Origin: Armatimonadota bacterium
GTDB taxonomy: Bacteria > Armatimonadota > Fimbriimonadia > Fimbriimonadales > Fimbriimonadaceae
Length of the DNA stretch: 64,000 bases
Direction: 5' to 3'
Assembly: GCA_037138755.1 (NCBI GenBank)
Contig: JBAXHT010000004.1
Location: forward strand, 1-64,000
Shown here: in pieces, positions 53,117 to 61,648 of the stretch
How positions within the stretch are numbered: position 1 is the first letter of the stretch
Layout: every line of letters starts with the position of its first letter
Made by a program: the position numbers and the translations under genes
Notes under the pieces: generated by a model
Seen by the model: only the letters and a program-made list of their open reading frames with translations
Database searches by the model: none
What the model was told of the DNA's origin: nothing

Positions 53117-53712
53117 TAGGGTGGCTGGTAACAGGTCTCATGTGTGCGGCGATGATTGGGTTCACGGCGTGGCACCTGCCGATTCTGCGGGTAGCGCGCC
53201 AGCGGCGGCTGGCTAAGGGGATCGGGGTCGCGGTGGAACACCGCTCGCCCTTCCTAGCTGGTTCGGTAGATGCCCTTGAGCAGTTGGTCGCAGCGGTAGC
53301 GCTGGAGATGTCGCTTTCCGCTCGCCAGCGCGAAAAGGTTCGGATTGCGTCGCAAATCTGCGATCTTGGCTTGTGCGGGGTCCCCAGCCAACTTCTGAGA
53401 AAGAACTTTGAGTGGACGCCGGAAGAGCAATCCACGTTTGAACGACACGCTGCCGGTGGGGCTGGAATCTTGAAAGGGAACCGTCTTCTTGCGGAATACG
53501 CACCGATTGTGCGGCAGCACCATTCCCGGTTTGAATTGGAACCCGAAGCTCCGGTTGAAAGCCGAATCTTGTCGGCTTGCTCAGACTATCTCCAGCTCAT
53601 TCGGCATGTCGGGAAGGAGCGCGCATTGGTTGCTCTGGATCGTCAATCGGGATTCCACTACGATCCGTGGGTGGTGAAGGCAATCAGAGAGGTGGTCGCT
53701 AAGGATGAATAA
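53113..53712 (+). CDS. Degenerate HD-GYP-like protein
   Basis: 199 residues, one N-terminal transmembrane helix (about 3-20), then a domain that aligns in style to an HD-GYP domain: LGLCGVPSQLLRKNFEWTPEEQSTFERHAAGGAGIL and RQHHSRFELE. The HD pair is lost: where the active protein has LHDIGK this one has ICDLGL (C83, L87), and the GYP loop is missing. It is likely a non-catalytic, perhaps c-di-GMP-binding or regulatory, partner. GTG start overlaps the active HD-GYP gene by 4 nt and its stop overlaps the next start by 8 nt. Confidence 0.8.
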   Translation: MIGWLVTGLMCAAMIGFTAWHLPILRVARQRRLAKGIGVAVEHRSPFLAGSVDALEQLVAAVALEMSLSARQREKVRIASQICDLGLCGVPSQLLRKNFEWTPEEQSTFERHAAGGAGILKGNRLLAEYAPIVRQHHSRFELEPEAPVESRILSACSDYLQLIRHVGKERALVALDRQSGFHYDPWVVKAIREVVAKDE

Positions 53713-55405
53713 GATCAAGATCAACTGGCGTGATCCACTGTTGCTAATCGTGCTCTTCGCGTTCTTGTACCGGCTGATCGGCGTCGGGTGGGGGTTACCC
53801 AACGAGATTCGAGCGATTTCCTTGCACCCGGATGAGCAGGTGAACTTGCTCATTGCCCGTCAAGGTATTGAGCCGGGGAAGTTTGATTTCACTCCGGGGT
53901 TTTACAACTACGGAACTTTGTACTTCACGTTTCTCCGGTTCGTTTCCGATGTCGTCGGAGTTTATTCTGGCGGGTTTGATGCTCAGGGCCAACTGACCCC
54001 TGCTGGGATGGGTTCGGTTCATCTGGTCGCTCGTGTTTTCAACTGCCTGTTCGGAGCGATCACTTGTGGATTGGTGTTTGCAATCGGGCGGCGGTTTCTG
54101 AGCACGGTTGGCGCGGGGTTTGCCGCGGCTGCTTGCGTCGTCGCTCCGGCCTTGGTGGTCCATTCTCGGTTTCAAACGGTGGATGCCATGGCGACAATGT
54201 TTGCCGTCGCCTCGCTGTATTGGTGTATTCGCGGCCTAGATTCTGGCGAGAAGTTAAGACGCGCCGCGATTTGGGCGGGCGTATTTGCTGGCCTGAGTGC
54301 AGGGACGAAGTATGTGGGATTCGCGGCTGCATTGGCAATGATTCCGGTTGTGTTTTTGCGCTCATCCATTTCGGGCCAAGGATCTGCCGTCGAGACTGGG
54401 TCTAGAAAATGGCTGGAAGCCGGGGTTGCCCTTATTGTTGCAATCGTGGTGTTCTTAATCACGACCCCAGGAGCACTGCTGGAGAATGCGGTATTTATTC
54501 GAGACTTCACCTTTGAGCTCAACCACAGCAAAGAGGGGCACGGAATTGTCTTTGCCCAAACGGCCCCGGCGTTCTTGTATCACCTCGGAAATCTCTGGCT
54601 AGGATTCAGCTTGATGGGTCTCCTTGTCGGGCTCTATGCTTTCGCACGAGGTGCAATGTTGAAGTCAGCACCCATCATCGTTTGCGCGGTGTTCTTCGTG
54701 CTGATGTACGGAGCGGTTTCGGGAGGGCAGATCAAGTTCATGCGCTACATTCTCCCGACGATTCCAGCCCTGGCGCTCGGCCTAGGATATGTGATCGATC
54801 TGATGCGGGCGAAGTCCGATCTTGGCAAAAGGATCGGCGTCGTTCTTGGACTTGCTGTGGTTGGTGGCCTGGATAAATCAGGGTTTGTCGCCTCGGGAAC
54901 GATGACGGCACAGATGTTGGCAGTTGATCCACGCGATTTGGCCGGGAAGTTTTTGAAGGACAAGAACGAAGTTGGCCTTGTGAGCGATCCCTGGTTCTGG
55001 TCGGCGACGGTTCATCCCGAAGTACCGATGACCAGAATGTTTGGCCCGAAGCGGCTGATGGAGATGTGGGCTGGCTGGTCCTCGCCAAAGATCGTTCGGT
55101 ACATCCCGGAGAATCCTGCGGAGCGGTACGACTGGGATAAGCGGCTCATCACCGAATTGAAGCCAGAGTACATCACCTTCAGCTCGTTTGAGTACGGTCC
55201 GGTCCAGCGAATCGCGGACAGTAAGGGAGGCACCGATGTCGAAAAGCTCTTTGCATCCCGTTACACCGAGTTCGTTGAAGAACTGGGCAAAGCTTACGAA
55301 ATTTTTCCGGGGCCGTGGGACGACGGACTGGGGCACCGACTCATGGTAGAGGATATGGAGTACATCCACCCGAGGGTGACGATTTGGAAACGCAAAACGC
55401 CCTGA
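53705..55405 (+). CDS. GT39-like membrane glycosyltransferase
   Basis: A 566-residue integral membrane protein with about 11-12 helices and a large external C-terminal part. N-terminal acidic loop ISLHPDEQVNLL (about 38-49) holds the DE motif typical of PMT/ArnT (GT39/GT83) enzymes; FDFTPGFYNYGTLYFTF follows. It probably transfers a sugar from a lipid carrier to protein or lipid at the outer face of the membrane; acceptor unknown. It overlaps the recombinase gene start by 22 nt and follows the degenerate HD gene with an 8-nt overlap. Confidence 0.87.
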   Translation: MNKIKINWRDPLLLIVLFAFLYRLIGVGWGLPNEIRAISLHPDEQVNLLIARQGIEPGKFDFTPGFYNYGTLYFTFLRFVSDVVGVYSGGFDAQGQLTPAGMGSVHLVARVFNCLFGAITCGLVFAIGRRFLSTVGAGFAAAACVVAPALVVHSRFQTVDAMATMFAVASLYWCIRGLDSGEKLRRAAIWAGVFAGLSAGTKYVGFAAALAMIPVVFLRSSISGQGSAVETGSRKWLEAGVALIVAIVVFLITTPGALLENAVFIRDFTFELNHSKEGHGIVFAQTAPAFLYHLGNLWLGFSLMGLLVGLYAFARGAMLKSAPIIVCAVFFVLMYGAVSGGQIKFMRYILPTIPALALGLGYVIDLMRAKSDLGKRIGVVLGLAVVGGLDKSGFVASGTMTAQMLAVDPRDLAGKFLKDKNEVGLVSDPWFWSATVHPEVPMTRMFGPKRLMEMWAGWSSPKIVRYIPENPAERYDWDKRLITELKPEYITFSSFEYGPVQRIADSKGGTDVEKLFASRYTEFVEELGKAYEIFPGPWDDGLGHRLMVEDMEYIHPRVTIWKRKTP

Positions 55406-56277
55406 TCGAGTCGGTCGAGTGGTTCCTTGACCACCTGAAGGTGGAAAAAGGAGCTTCGCCGCACACTTTGGAGGCGTATTCGCGCGACCTCACAGAAGCA
55501 GTTTCTTGTTTTTCACAGCTTAGTGCTTGGGATGCCCTGACGGACGAAATGATGCTCGCTTGGGATTCGCACTTAGCCTCCCAAAGCTCGGCACGGTCGG
55601 CCCAGAGGAAGGCCTCGGCGCTGCGGTCGATGTTGAAGTTTTTGAAACGTAACGGCGTGGCGATTCAGATTGATCTGCCTTCGACTGGTGGATTTCGAGT
55701 TCCCAAACGGCTGCCAAAGGCACTGCCAGTGGCCGTCGTCAACGACGTGCTGGCAGGTGCCGAAACGGATTCGCGTTTAGCACCCAGGAACTTATGCCTC
55801 TTAGAAGTCTTGTTTGGCTGTGGACTTCGAGTTTCAGAAGTGGTCACTCTCCGAACTTCTGAGGTTGATCTGGATGCTGGTGTCCTGCGGGTCACTGGCA
55901 AACGGGGGAAAATGCGCGTTGTGCCCATGCCTTCTGGAACATCGACGTCCCTTCAGAACTGGCTTGAGAACGAAAGAAAGGGCCTCTTGAAGAAGCCTAG
56001 TGGACTGGTTTTTATCTCGGCCCGAGGAAGTGCCCTCTCGCGACAGGCGGTTTACGGAATCATCGCCGCCGCCGCCCGCGCTGGCGGAGTCACTGGTCAT
56101 GTCGGCCCTCACACGATGCGGCACTCCTATGCGGTGTCTTTACTGAAGGGCGGCGCGGATTTGAGGGCGGTTCAAGAGCTCTTGGGACATGAGTCGGTGG
56201 CCACCACGCAGGTTTACACTGAGCTAGCTGACGATGAGATTAAGAGTCGGTACTTGTCGGCGCACCCGCGGGGGTGA
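55384..56277 (+). CDS. XerC/XerD-type tyrosine recombinase
   Basis: 297 residues from TTG 55384 (GAGGG 7 nt upstream), the usual length of XerC/XerD; the longer frame to 55315 overlaps the GT39-like gene and is discarded. The SAM-like N-terminal domain (about 3-95) is followed by the catalytic domain with R149 (GLRVSE), K173 (TGKRGK), H243/R246 (HTMRHSYA), H269 (LGHES) and the nucleophile Y278. It likely resolves chromosome dimers. Whether it is XerC or XerD cannot be told. No adjacent inverted repeat or cargo suggests a mobile element. Confidence 0.92.
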   Translation: METQNALIESVEWFLDHLKVEKGASPHTLEAYSRDLTEAVSCFSQLSAWDALTDEMMLAWDSHLASQSSARSAQRKASALRSMLKFLKRNGVAIQIDLPSTGGFRVPKRLPKALPVAVVNDVLAGAETDSRLAPRNLCLLEVLFGCGLRVSEVVTLRTSEVDLDAGVLRVTGKRGKMRVVPMPSGTSTSLQNWLENERKGLLKKPSGLVFISARGSALSRQAVYGIIAAAARAGGVTGHVGPHTMRHSYAVSLLKGGADLRAVQELLGHESVATTQVYTELADDEIKSRYLSAHPRG

Positions 56278-56788
56278 GTGTTGAGAGCCAACTCTCTGCC
56301 TGTTTTGGCCACCGGAAAACTAGGACTTCATGGTTTGGGCTGGACTGCCATTCGTGCATTCTCTTTCGCTTGCTGTTGAAGGATTTGAAGTGCCAGAGGA
56401 TGGTTGATTCGCTGGTCAGGAGCCGTGTCATGCTCTCATTGTTTCCGTTGCAGCACTTTTCGCCGAGAATGCCTCGTTTGATGCACCTGACCACGAGGCG
56501 GCCGAATGAAAGCCACCTGGGGTAGTCAAGGCACACGATGAGGTCGGTGCGTGGGTCAATGATGCTTCGGAAGCGCCGATAGTCGGAGTCGATTACCCAG
56601 CCTGGTTGCGAGGTGAGTTGGTCAATCCTTGCCTCTTGCTCGACCAACGGGGGCTCAGCCCAACCAGGAAGCCAAGCGATCTCGTCGACCTCGATGAGAG
56701 GTAGACCAGTTCGGTAGGACACTGCCTTGGCGAGGGTCGACTTTCCAGACCCGGTGACGCCGGAGATGAGGATTCGCCGAGGGGTCAC
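56240..56788 (-). CDS. P-loop adenylate-kinase-like / topology modulation protein
   Basis: 182 residues with Walker A GVTGSGKST (about 9-17), a hydrophobic strand after it, DEIAWLPGW (about 36-44) and WVIDSDYRRFRSIIDPRTDLIVCLDYPRW. This layout matches FlaR-like / DNA-topology modulator small kinases. Nucleotide substrate unknown. It is the last gene of the rimI-tsaD operon (13 nt after tsaD) and overlaps the convergent recombinase by 38 nt, so the last 12 codons of the two genes share DNA. Confidence 0.85.
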   Translation of the reverse strand: MTPRRILISGVTGSGKSTLAKAVSYRTGLPLIEVDEIAWLPGWAEPPLVEQEARIDQLTSQPGWVIDSDYRRFRSIIDPRTDLIVCLDYPRWLSFGRLVVRCIKRGILGEKCCNGNNESMTRLLTSESTILWHFKSFNSKRKRMHEWQSSPNHEVLVFRWPKQAESWLSTLTPAGAPTSTDS

Positions 56789-56801
56789 ACTTAAATTTTA
56801 C

Positions 56802-57788
56802 TCATGCAAAAAGGGCACTATTCGGATGAACCTGAAGGTTGAACTCGATGGCAAAGTCTTTGGAGGCCGCAACAAGGCCGATCATGGCGGCATTGTCGGT
56901 GCAGAGCGATAGCGGTGGTATGTAGGCGGGGATTTGATTCTGTTCCCCGAGTTTCTTAACCATGGCTCTCAGATTTGGGTTTGCTGCGACTCCCCCGCAC
57001 AGGGCGATGCTCGCGGGGTTGTGGTCTTCGATAGAGTTTCGGAGGCGTTTGACAAGCACATCGTTGATTGCAGCTTGGAGCGAGGCTGCCGCATCAGGGA
57101 CGCTGATGCTGGGACCTTTCGACTCGGCCAGGCGAAGCACCGCTGTCTTTAGCCCGCTGAAACTCATGTCATATCGCTCTTTGGCAAGCCCTCGTGGGAG
57201 GTCGTAGCGTTTGGGGTTGCCAAGGATTGCCTGCTCAGAAATCTGCTTTCCTCCGGGGTAACCGAGGCCGAGCAATCGCGCGCCTTTATCGTAAGCTTCA
57301 CCCGCTGCATCGTCCCGAGTTTGGCCGAGCAGTTCGTATTGTCCGATGGCTTGGATCAGGACGAGCTCGCTATGTCCGCCAGATACAAGAAGTGAGATGC
57401 AAGGGAACTTGATTTCATTTGGAAGTGCCAGCATGGCGAGAAGGTGACCTTCCAGATGATCGACTCCGATGAGCGGCTTCTTATGGGCAAAAGCAAGCGC
57501 TTGGGCTGCGGTGACACCGACACTGAGAGCTCCGACAAGACCAGGTCGGTTCGTAACGGCGATGGCATCTAATTCGGAAACCTTGCAAGTAGCGATCTCA
57601 AGAGCTTCGTGAATGACAGGGAGAATCGCTTCGACATGGGCGCGAGCAGCGGCTTCAGGTACGACTCCGCCCCATTTTTGGTGCATCTCGATTTGAGTGG
57701 CAACGACGTTGCTGAGAACCTGGCGACCGTTAACAACCGCCGCAGAAGTCTCGTCGCAAGACGACTCAATAGCCAGAATTCGGCTCAC
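56802..57788 (-). CDS. tsaD: tRNA threonylcarbamoyladenosine transferase TsaD
   Basis: 328 residues from GTG 57788 (331 if TTG 57797 is used). A universal Kae1/TsaD protein that completes t6A at position 37 of tRNAs reading ANN codons. Motifs: LAIESSCDETSAAV, the metal site GVDHLEGH (H114 and H118, in TTG numbering), SGGHSEL and LCGGVAANPNLR. The GTG overlaps the RimI stop (GTGA). Context with RimI is the usual bacterial one; TsaB is not seen here. Confidence 0.96.
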   Translation of the reverse strand: MSRILAIESSCDETSAAVVNGRQVLSNVVATQIEMHQKWGGVVPEAAARAHVEAILPVIHEALEIATCKVSELDAIAVTNRPGLVGALSVGVTAAQALAFAHKKPLIGVDHLEGHLLAMLALPNEIKFPCISLLVSGGHSELVLIQAIGQYELLGQTRDDAAGEAYDKGARLLGLGYPGGKQISEQAILGNPKRYDLPRGLAKERYDMSFSGLKTAVLRLAESKGPSISVPDAAASLQAAINDVLVKRLRNSIEDHNPASIALCGGVAANPNLRAMVKKLGEQNQIPAYIPPLSLCTDNAAMIGLVAASKDFAIEFNLQVHPNSALFA

Positions 57789-58255
57789 GGCTTCCAACCG
57801 AGCAAGTCATCCATCATCATCACAATGGCATCTTCTTGGTTGTCAGGATAGTACGCCTTCCGAACAGTGGCTTGTATGAATCCCATCGACTCATACAGTT
57901 TTAGGGCCACTTCATTGGACTTCCGAAGTTCAAGAGTTGCGCATACTGCCCCCTTTTCCCGGGCCTTAACAAGCATCTCGTTCATCAGCTTACGGCCAAT
58001 CCCTTGTCCGCGAAAATCGGGCGAGACGACGACGTTGGTGACGTGTGCCTCATCCACTAGAACCCAAGTACCGCCGTAGCCGATGACTTTGCCCTCCACC
58101 AACGCCACGAGGAACACTCCATACTTGTGCTCTAACTCATTCTCGAATGACTTGCGACTCCAGGGAGCCGAGTGGGTGGCACTCTCGATGACCAAGATCT
58201 CATCAATGAGATCTTTTGACAAAGGAACAAAACGAAGGGTAGCGAGTGCGCTCAC
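57785..58255 (-). CDS. rimI: Ribosomal protein S18 N-acetyltransferase RimI-like
   Basis: 156-residue GNAT fold: LVDEAHVTNVVVSPDFRGQGIGRKLMNEML carries the acetyl-CoA loop RGQGIG, and LELRKSNEVALKLYESMGF is typical of RimI. GTG start at 58255 shares one base with the LivF stop (TAGTG) and its own stop overlaps tsaD. Substrate S18 is inferred from family; other N-terminal acetylation targets are possible. Confidence 0.92.
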   Translation of the reverse strand: MSALATLRFVPLSKDLIDEILVIESATHSAPWSRKSFENELEHKYGVFLVALVEGKVIGYGGTWVLVDEAHVTNVVVSPDFRGQGIGRKLMNEMLVKAREKGAVCATLELRKSNEVALKLYESMGFIQATVRKAYYPDNQEDAIVMMMDDLLGWKP

Positions 58256-58959
58256 TAGCCTCCCAAATAGGCTTCCTTCACCTTAGGATCGTGGAGCAAA
58301 TCTTGTCCCGTTCCTTGCAAAACGAGTTCACCGGTTTCGAGCACGTATGCCCGATGGGCAATTTCCAATGCACGATTCGCATTCTGCTCAACGATGAGAA
58401 CCGTTTTTCCGTCAGCGTTCAAGTCCTTGACGATGTTGAAGATCTCCGTGATCAGGAATGGCGCGAGACCTAGCGAAGGTTCGTCAAGGAGCAGAATCTC
58501 CGGTCGAGACATCAAGGCGCGACCGATAGCGAGCATTTGCTGCTCACCGCCCGACATCGTGCCGCTGTTCTGCTTAAATCGTTCTTTGAGCCTTGGGAAG
58601 CGGCCAAGGACCATCTCCATGTCGGCGGCAACTCCGGCCTTGTCCTTCCGTAGATAAGCGCCGAGCTGAAGATTTTCTTCAACCGTCATGTTGGTGAAAA
58701 TGCGACGACCTTCTGGAGCGTGCGAGAGACCACGCTTCACGATCTCGTGCGGTTGCAACGTGGTCAACTCTTCGCCGTTGTATGTCACCGAACCTGAGCG
58801 GGGGCGAATTAACCCCGAAATGGTGCGAAGCAAAGTACTCTTTCCCGCCCCGTTGGAGCCGATGATGGCGACGATTTCGCCGGGCTGAACGGTGATCGAG
58901 ACATCGTTCAGCGCGTTGATCGCCCCATAGAACACGTTGAGATTCTTTGTTTCAAGCAT
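58255..58959 (-). CDS. LivF-like branched-chain amino acid ABC transporter ATPase
   Basis: A 234-residue ATPase of the LivF class. Walker A GSNGAGKST, LSHAPEGRRIFTNMTVEENL (hallmark of LivF), signature MSGGEQQ, Walker B ILLLDEPSLGLAP. It would energise a branched-chain amino acid or urea/amide importer, but LivG, LivH, LivM and the binding protein are not in the window, so it is an orphan here. It heads the rimI-tsaD operon. Confidence 0.9.
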   Translation of the reverse strand: MLETKNLNVFYGAINALNDVSITVQPGEIVAIIGSNGAGKSTLLRTISGLIRPRSGSVTYNGEELTTLQPHEIVKRGLSHAPEGRRIFTNMTVEENLQLGAYLRKDKAGVAADMEMVLGRFPRLKERFKQNSGTMSGGEQQMLAIGRALMSRPEILLLDEPSLGLAPFLITEIFNIVKDLNADGKTVLIVEQNANRALEIAHRAYVLETGELVLQGTGQDLLHDPKVKEAYLGG

Positions 58960-59022
58960 GAAATCGATATTGGTTCTACCTTAACTACGATTCAAAACCT
59001 GATTTCCGGGAGGCGAATACCC

Positions 59023-59028
59023 TAGAAT
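59023..59028 (+). promoter_or_regulatory. -10 box TAGAAT before glgP
   Basis: TAGAAT is 12 nt before ATG 59041; transcript start is expected near 59035, giving a very short leader. CAGG precedes the ATG by a few nt. Confidence 0.45.
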
Positions 59029-59040
59029 ATTTACCAGGAT

Positions 59041-61602
59041 ATGAAGAATCCCAAGTTCACTCGTGCCTTCGAGGTCGTAACGGCGCTACCTCAGCCCCTT
59101 TTGCCGCTTAAACGACTCGCCACGAACCTCCTCTGGACGTGGGACCACGAGATTCGCGACTTGCTCCGATCCATCGACAAGGATCTTTGGCAAGAGTGCG
59201 AGCACAACGCTATCCTGTTCCTGAACCGTGTTCCCGCCTCGCGCTGGGCAGTTCTGGAAGTCGATCCGGTGTTCATGAATCGGGTCGAAGGATGTGTTGC
59301 AAAGCTTGATAACTACCTAGCCGCGAAGACCTGGTTTGAAACCACTTACCCGGAGGAAAAGGGAACTTTTGCCTACTTCTGCTTTGAGTTCGGCCTCACA
59401 GAGGGTCTCCCAATCTACTCCGGCGGCCTCGGAATTCTTGCCGGAGACCACCTTAAGTCGGCCTCTGACCTTGGTTTGCCTCTCGTCGCCGTCGGTCTGC
59501 TTTATAACCGTGGCTACTTCCGACAGCGTCTGAACAAAGACGGCTGGCAGGAAGAGGTTTATCCGGAATATGATTTCTACCAAATGCCGCTCTCGCTCAT
59601 GCGGGATAGCAATAACGAGCCGATTCGAATTCCGGTCGATTTTCCCGACCGGGTGGTGACTTGCCAGATTTGGAAAGCGGAAGTCGGCCGGATTCCACTG
59701 TATCTGCTTGACTCGAACATTCTGGAGAACGCCGAGAACGACCAAAACATCACCGACTCGCTTTACTCGGGCGATGAGGAAATGCGGATCCGCCAAGAGA
59801 TGATCCTAGGAATCGGCGGAATGAAGGCGCTTCAGGCGCTGGGTATTCAGCCAACGGTGTGCCACATGAACGAGGGCCACGCAGCCTTTATGTCCGTCGA
59901 GCGAATTAGGCAATTCATCGCGGCCCAAGGTTGCGACTTCCGAACCGCTCGCGCAGCAACGGTGCATGGCAACGTCTTCACCACTCACACGCCGGTTCCT
60001 GCCGGGTTCGATGTGTTCCCAGAGCCACTACTGAGGCGGTACATGAACAACTCAGTTGAGGCTTCCGGTATCCCGTTCTCTGAGTTCATCAAGCTAGGAA
60101 GATTCGATCCACTGAATCAGGCTGAGAACTTCAATATGGCGCTGCTGGCAATGGAGACTGCGAACCACGTTAACGGCGTTGCAAGACTTCATGGCGAGGT
60201 CTCGCGAGGAATGTTTGCCAACCGTTGGCCGGATTATCCCGAGAAAGAGGTGCCAATTGGACACGTGACCAACGGGATCCACACGATGACTTGGATCGGG
60301 CGTGGGATGGCACGCCTGTTCGATGAGTTCTGCGGCACTGATTGGCGCAGAAATCCGTCCGAGCCCGCGAACTGGGCGGGAGTCGCCGACATCCCCGACG
60401 AAGAACTCTGGACGGTGATGGAAGATCAGCGCGGCGCGTTGATTCGAACTGTGCGAAAGCGGCTCGCCAAGAGCCTTGCCGCCCGAAATATGAGCAGCCG
60501 GCCAGATTACGACTATGTTAGTTCAATCCTAGACCCTAGAGTCCTAACGATTGGTTTTGCGCGACGGTTTGCGACGTACAAGCGCGGTTCGCTAATGCTC
60601 ACTGATCCAGATCGACTGAAGTCGATTCTCTATCACGCCGAGCGTCCAGTTCAGATCGTGATCTCTGGAAAGTCGCACCCTCGTGATGATGCCGGAAAGA
60701 AGCTGATTCAAGAGCTTTTCAACTTCATTAACCATGGCGGCGCAAGGTCCCGAATGGTCTTCTTGGAAGACTACGACATGGGTGTTGCGCGAGCACTGGT
60801 CCAAGGCGTTGACGTCTGGCTAAACAACCCGCGACGGCCCTACGAAGCTTCGGGAACGAGTGGAATGAAAGTCGTTCCGAACGGTGGCTTGAACTGCTCG
60901 ATCCTTGATGGTTGGTGGGATGAAGGGTATCAGCCTGGCCTTGGCTTTGTGATTGGCAACCGCTCCGAGGGCGGCGATTCTGGTCACCAGGATTGGCTCG
61001 ATTCGAGATCGCTTTATGATGTGATCGAGAACCAGATGGCACCAACGTTCTACCACCGAGTTGAGAAAGGAATCCCGGTAGGCTGGCTCCAAATGGTCCG
61101 GGAGTCGATCATGGCTCATGCGCCGTTCTTTTCCACTCACCGCATGGTCCAGGACTACACGCGGCAAGCATACGTTCCTGCTTCCGAGTCCTTTGTTCAA
61201 GTGAGTGCGAACGGATCTGCTTTAGCTAAGGACGGATTAGCCTGGCGTGACAAGGTGCAAGCCAATTGGGGACAAGTTTCGGTCGTCTCTGTTTCGGACA
61301 GCGCGGCTCTGTCGAACCCAATGGGGAACGAGTTCACAGTGACGGCTAGGGTTCGATTGGGAGCATTGTCTCCTGCGGAAGTCCGGGTTCAGGCAGTCAG
61401 CGGAAAAGTTGGCACCAACCGGGAGTTGACGAATACCTCGGTGATTGATCTTGCATTTGGTGAGAAGGATGGCGAGAACTACGTTTACTCCGGCCCACTG
61501 AATTTCGATCAGCCTGGTCACCAGGGATACACCATTCGTGTAGTTCCGTTCCACCCCAATGTATCGGTTCCGGCAGAGCTTAACTTGGTTCGCTGGCAGT
61601 AA
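59041..61602 (+). CDS. glgP: Alpha-glucan (glycogen) phosphorylase, DUF3417-type
   Basis: 853 residues of the GT35 family that releases glucose-1-phosphate from alpha-1,4-glucan. The N-terminal DUF3417 helical domain (about 10-120, LPLKRLATNLLWTWDHE) marks the non-classical bacterial/archaeal type. The PLP-binding Lys is K610 in GTSGMKVVPNGG, with GLNCSILDGWWDEGY after it; HTPVPAGFD and NEGHAAF are seen earlier. Length fits this branch. It is single, ended by a hairpin, and lacks GlgX/GlgB neighbours. Confidence 0.95.
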   Translation: MKNPKFTRAFEVVTALPQPLLPLKRLATNLLWTWDHEIRDLLRSIDKDLWQECEHNAILFLNRVPASRWAVLEVDPVFMNRVEGCVAKLDNYLAAKTWFETTYPEEKGTFAYFCFEFGLTEGLPIYSGGLGILAGDHLKSASDLGLPLVAVGLLYNRGYFRQRLNKDGWQEEVYPEYDFYQMPLSLMRDSNNEPIRIPVDFPDRVVTCQIWKAEVGRIPLYLLDSNILENAENDQNITDSLYSGDEEMRIRQEMILGIGGMKALQALGIQPTVCHMNEGHAAFMSVERIRQFIAAQGCDFRTARAATVHGNVFTTHTPVPAGFDVFPEPLLRRYMNNSVEASGIPFSEFIKLGRFDPLNQAENFNMALLAMETANHVNGVARLHGEVSRGMFANRWPDYPEKEVPIGHVTNGIHTMTWIGRGMARLFDEFCGTDWRRNPSEPANWAGVADIPDEELWTVMEDQRGALIRTVRKRLAKSLAARNMSSRPDYDYVSSILDPRVLTIGFARRFATYKRGSLMLTDPDRLKSILYHAERPVQIVISGKSHPRDDAGKKLIQELFNFINHGGARSRMVFLEDYDMGVARALVQGVDVWLNNPRRPYEASGTSGMKVVPNGGLNCSILDGWWDEGYQPGLGFVIGNRSEGGDSGHQDWLDSRSLYDVIENQMAPTFYHRVEKGIPVGWLQMVRESIMAHAPFFSTHRMVQDYTRQAYVPASESFVQVSANGSALAKDGLAWRDKVQANWGQVSVVSVSDSAALSNPMGNEFTVTARVRLGALSPAEVRVQAVSGKVGTNRELTNTSVIDLAFGEKDGENYVYSGPLNFDQPGHQGYTIRVVPFHPNVSVPAELNLVRWQ

Positions 61603-61604
61603 AC

Positions 61605-61646
61605 GATCAACCCTCCGCTGTCAGCCCTGACAGCAGAGGGTTGATC
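61605..61646. terminator. Bidirectional hairpin between convergent genes
   Basis: GATCAACCCTC-C-GCTGTCAG, loop CC, CTGACAGC-A-GAGGGTTGATC: a 19-bp stem with one mismatch between the ends of glgP and the ABC permease gene. There is no long T-run on either side, but size and site favour a shared terminator. Confidence 0.75.
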
Positions 61647-61648
61647 TC

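Noticed and set aside
55315-56277. Xer-type recombinase as evidence of an integrated element
   Set aside because: Length and motifs fit a housekeeping XerC/XerD, it is embedded in an operon, and no attachment repeats or cargo genes flank it.
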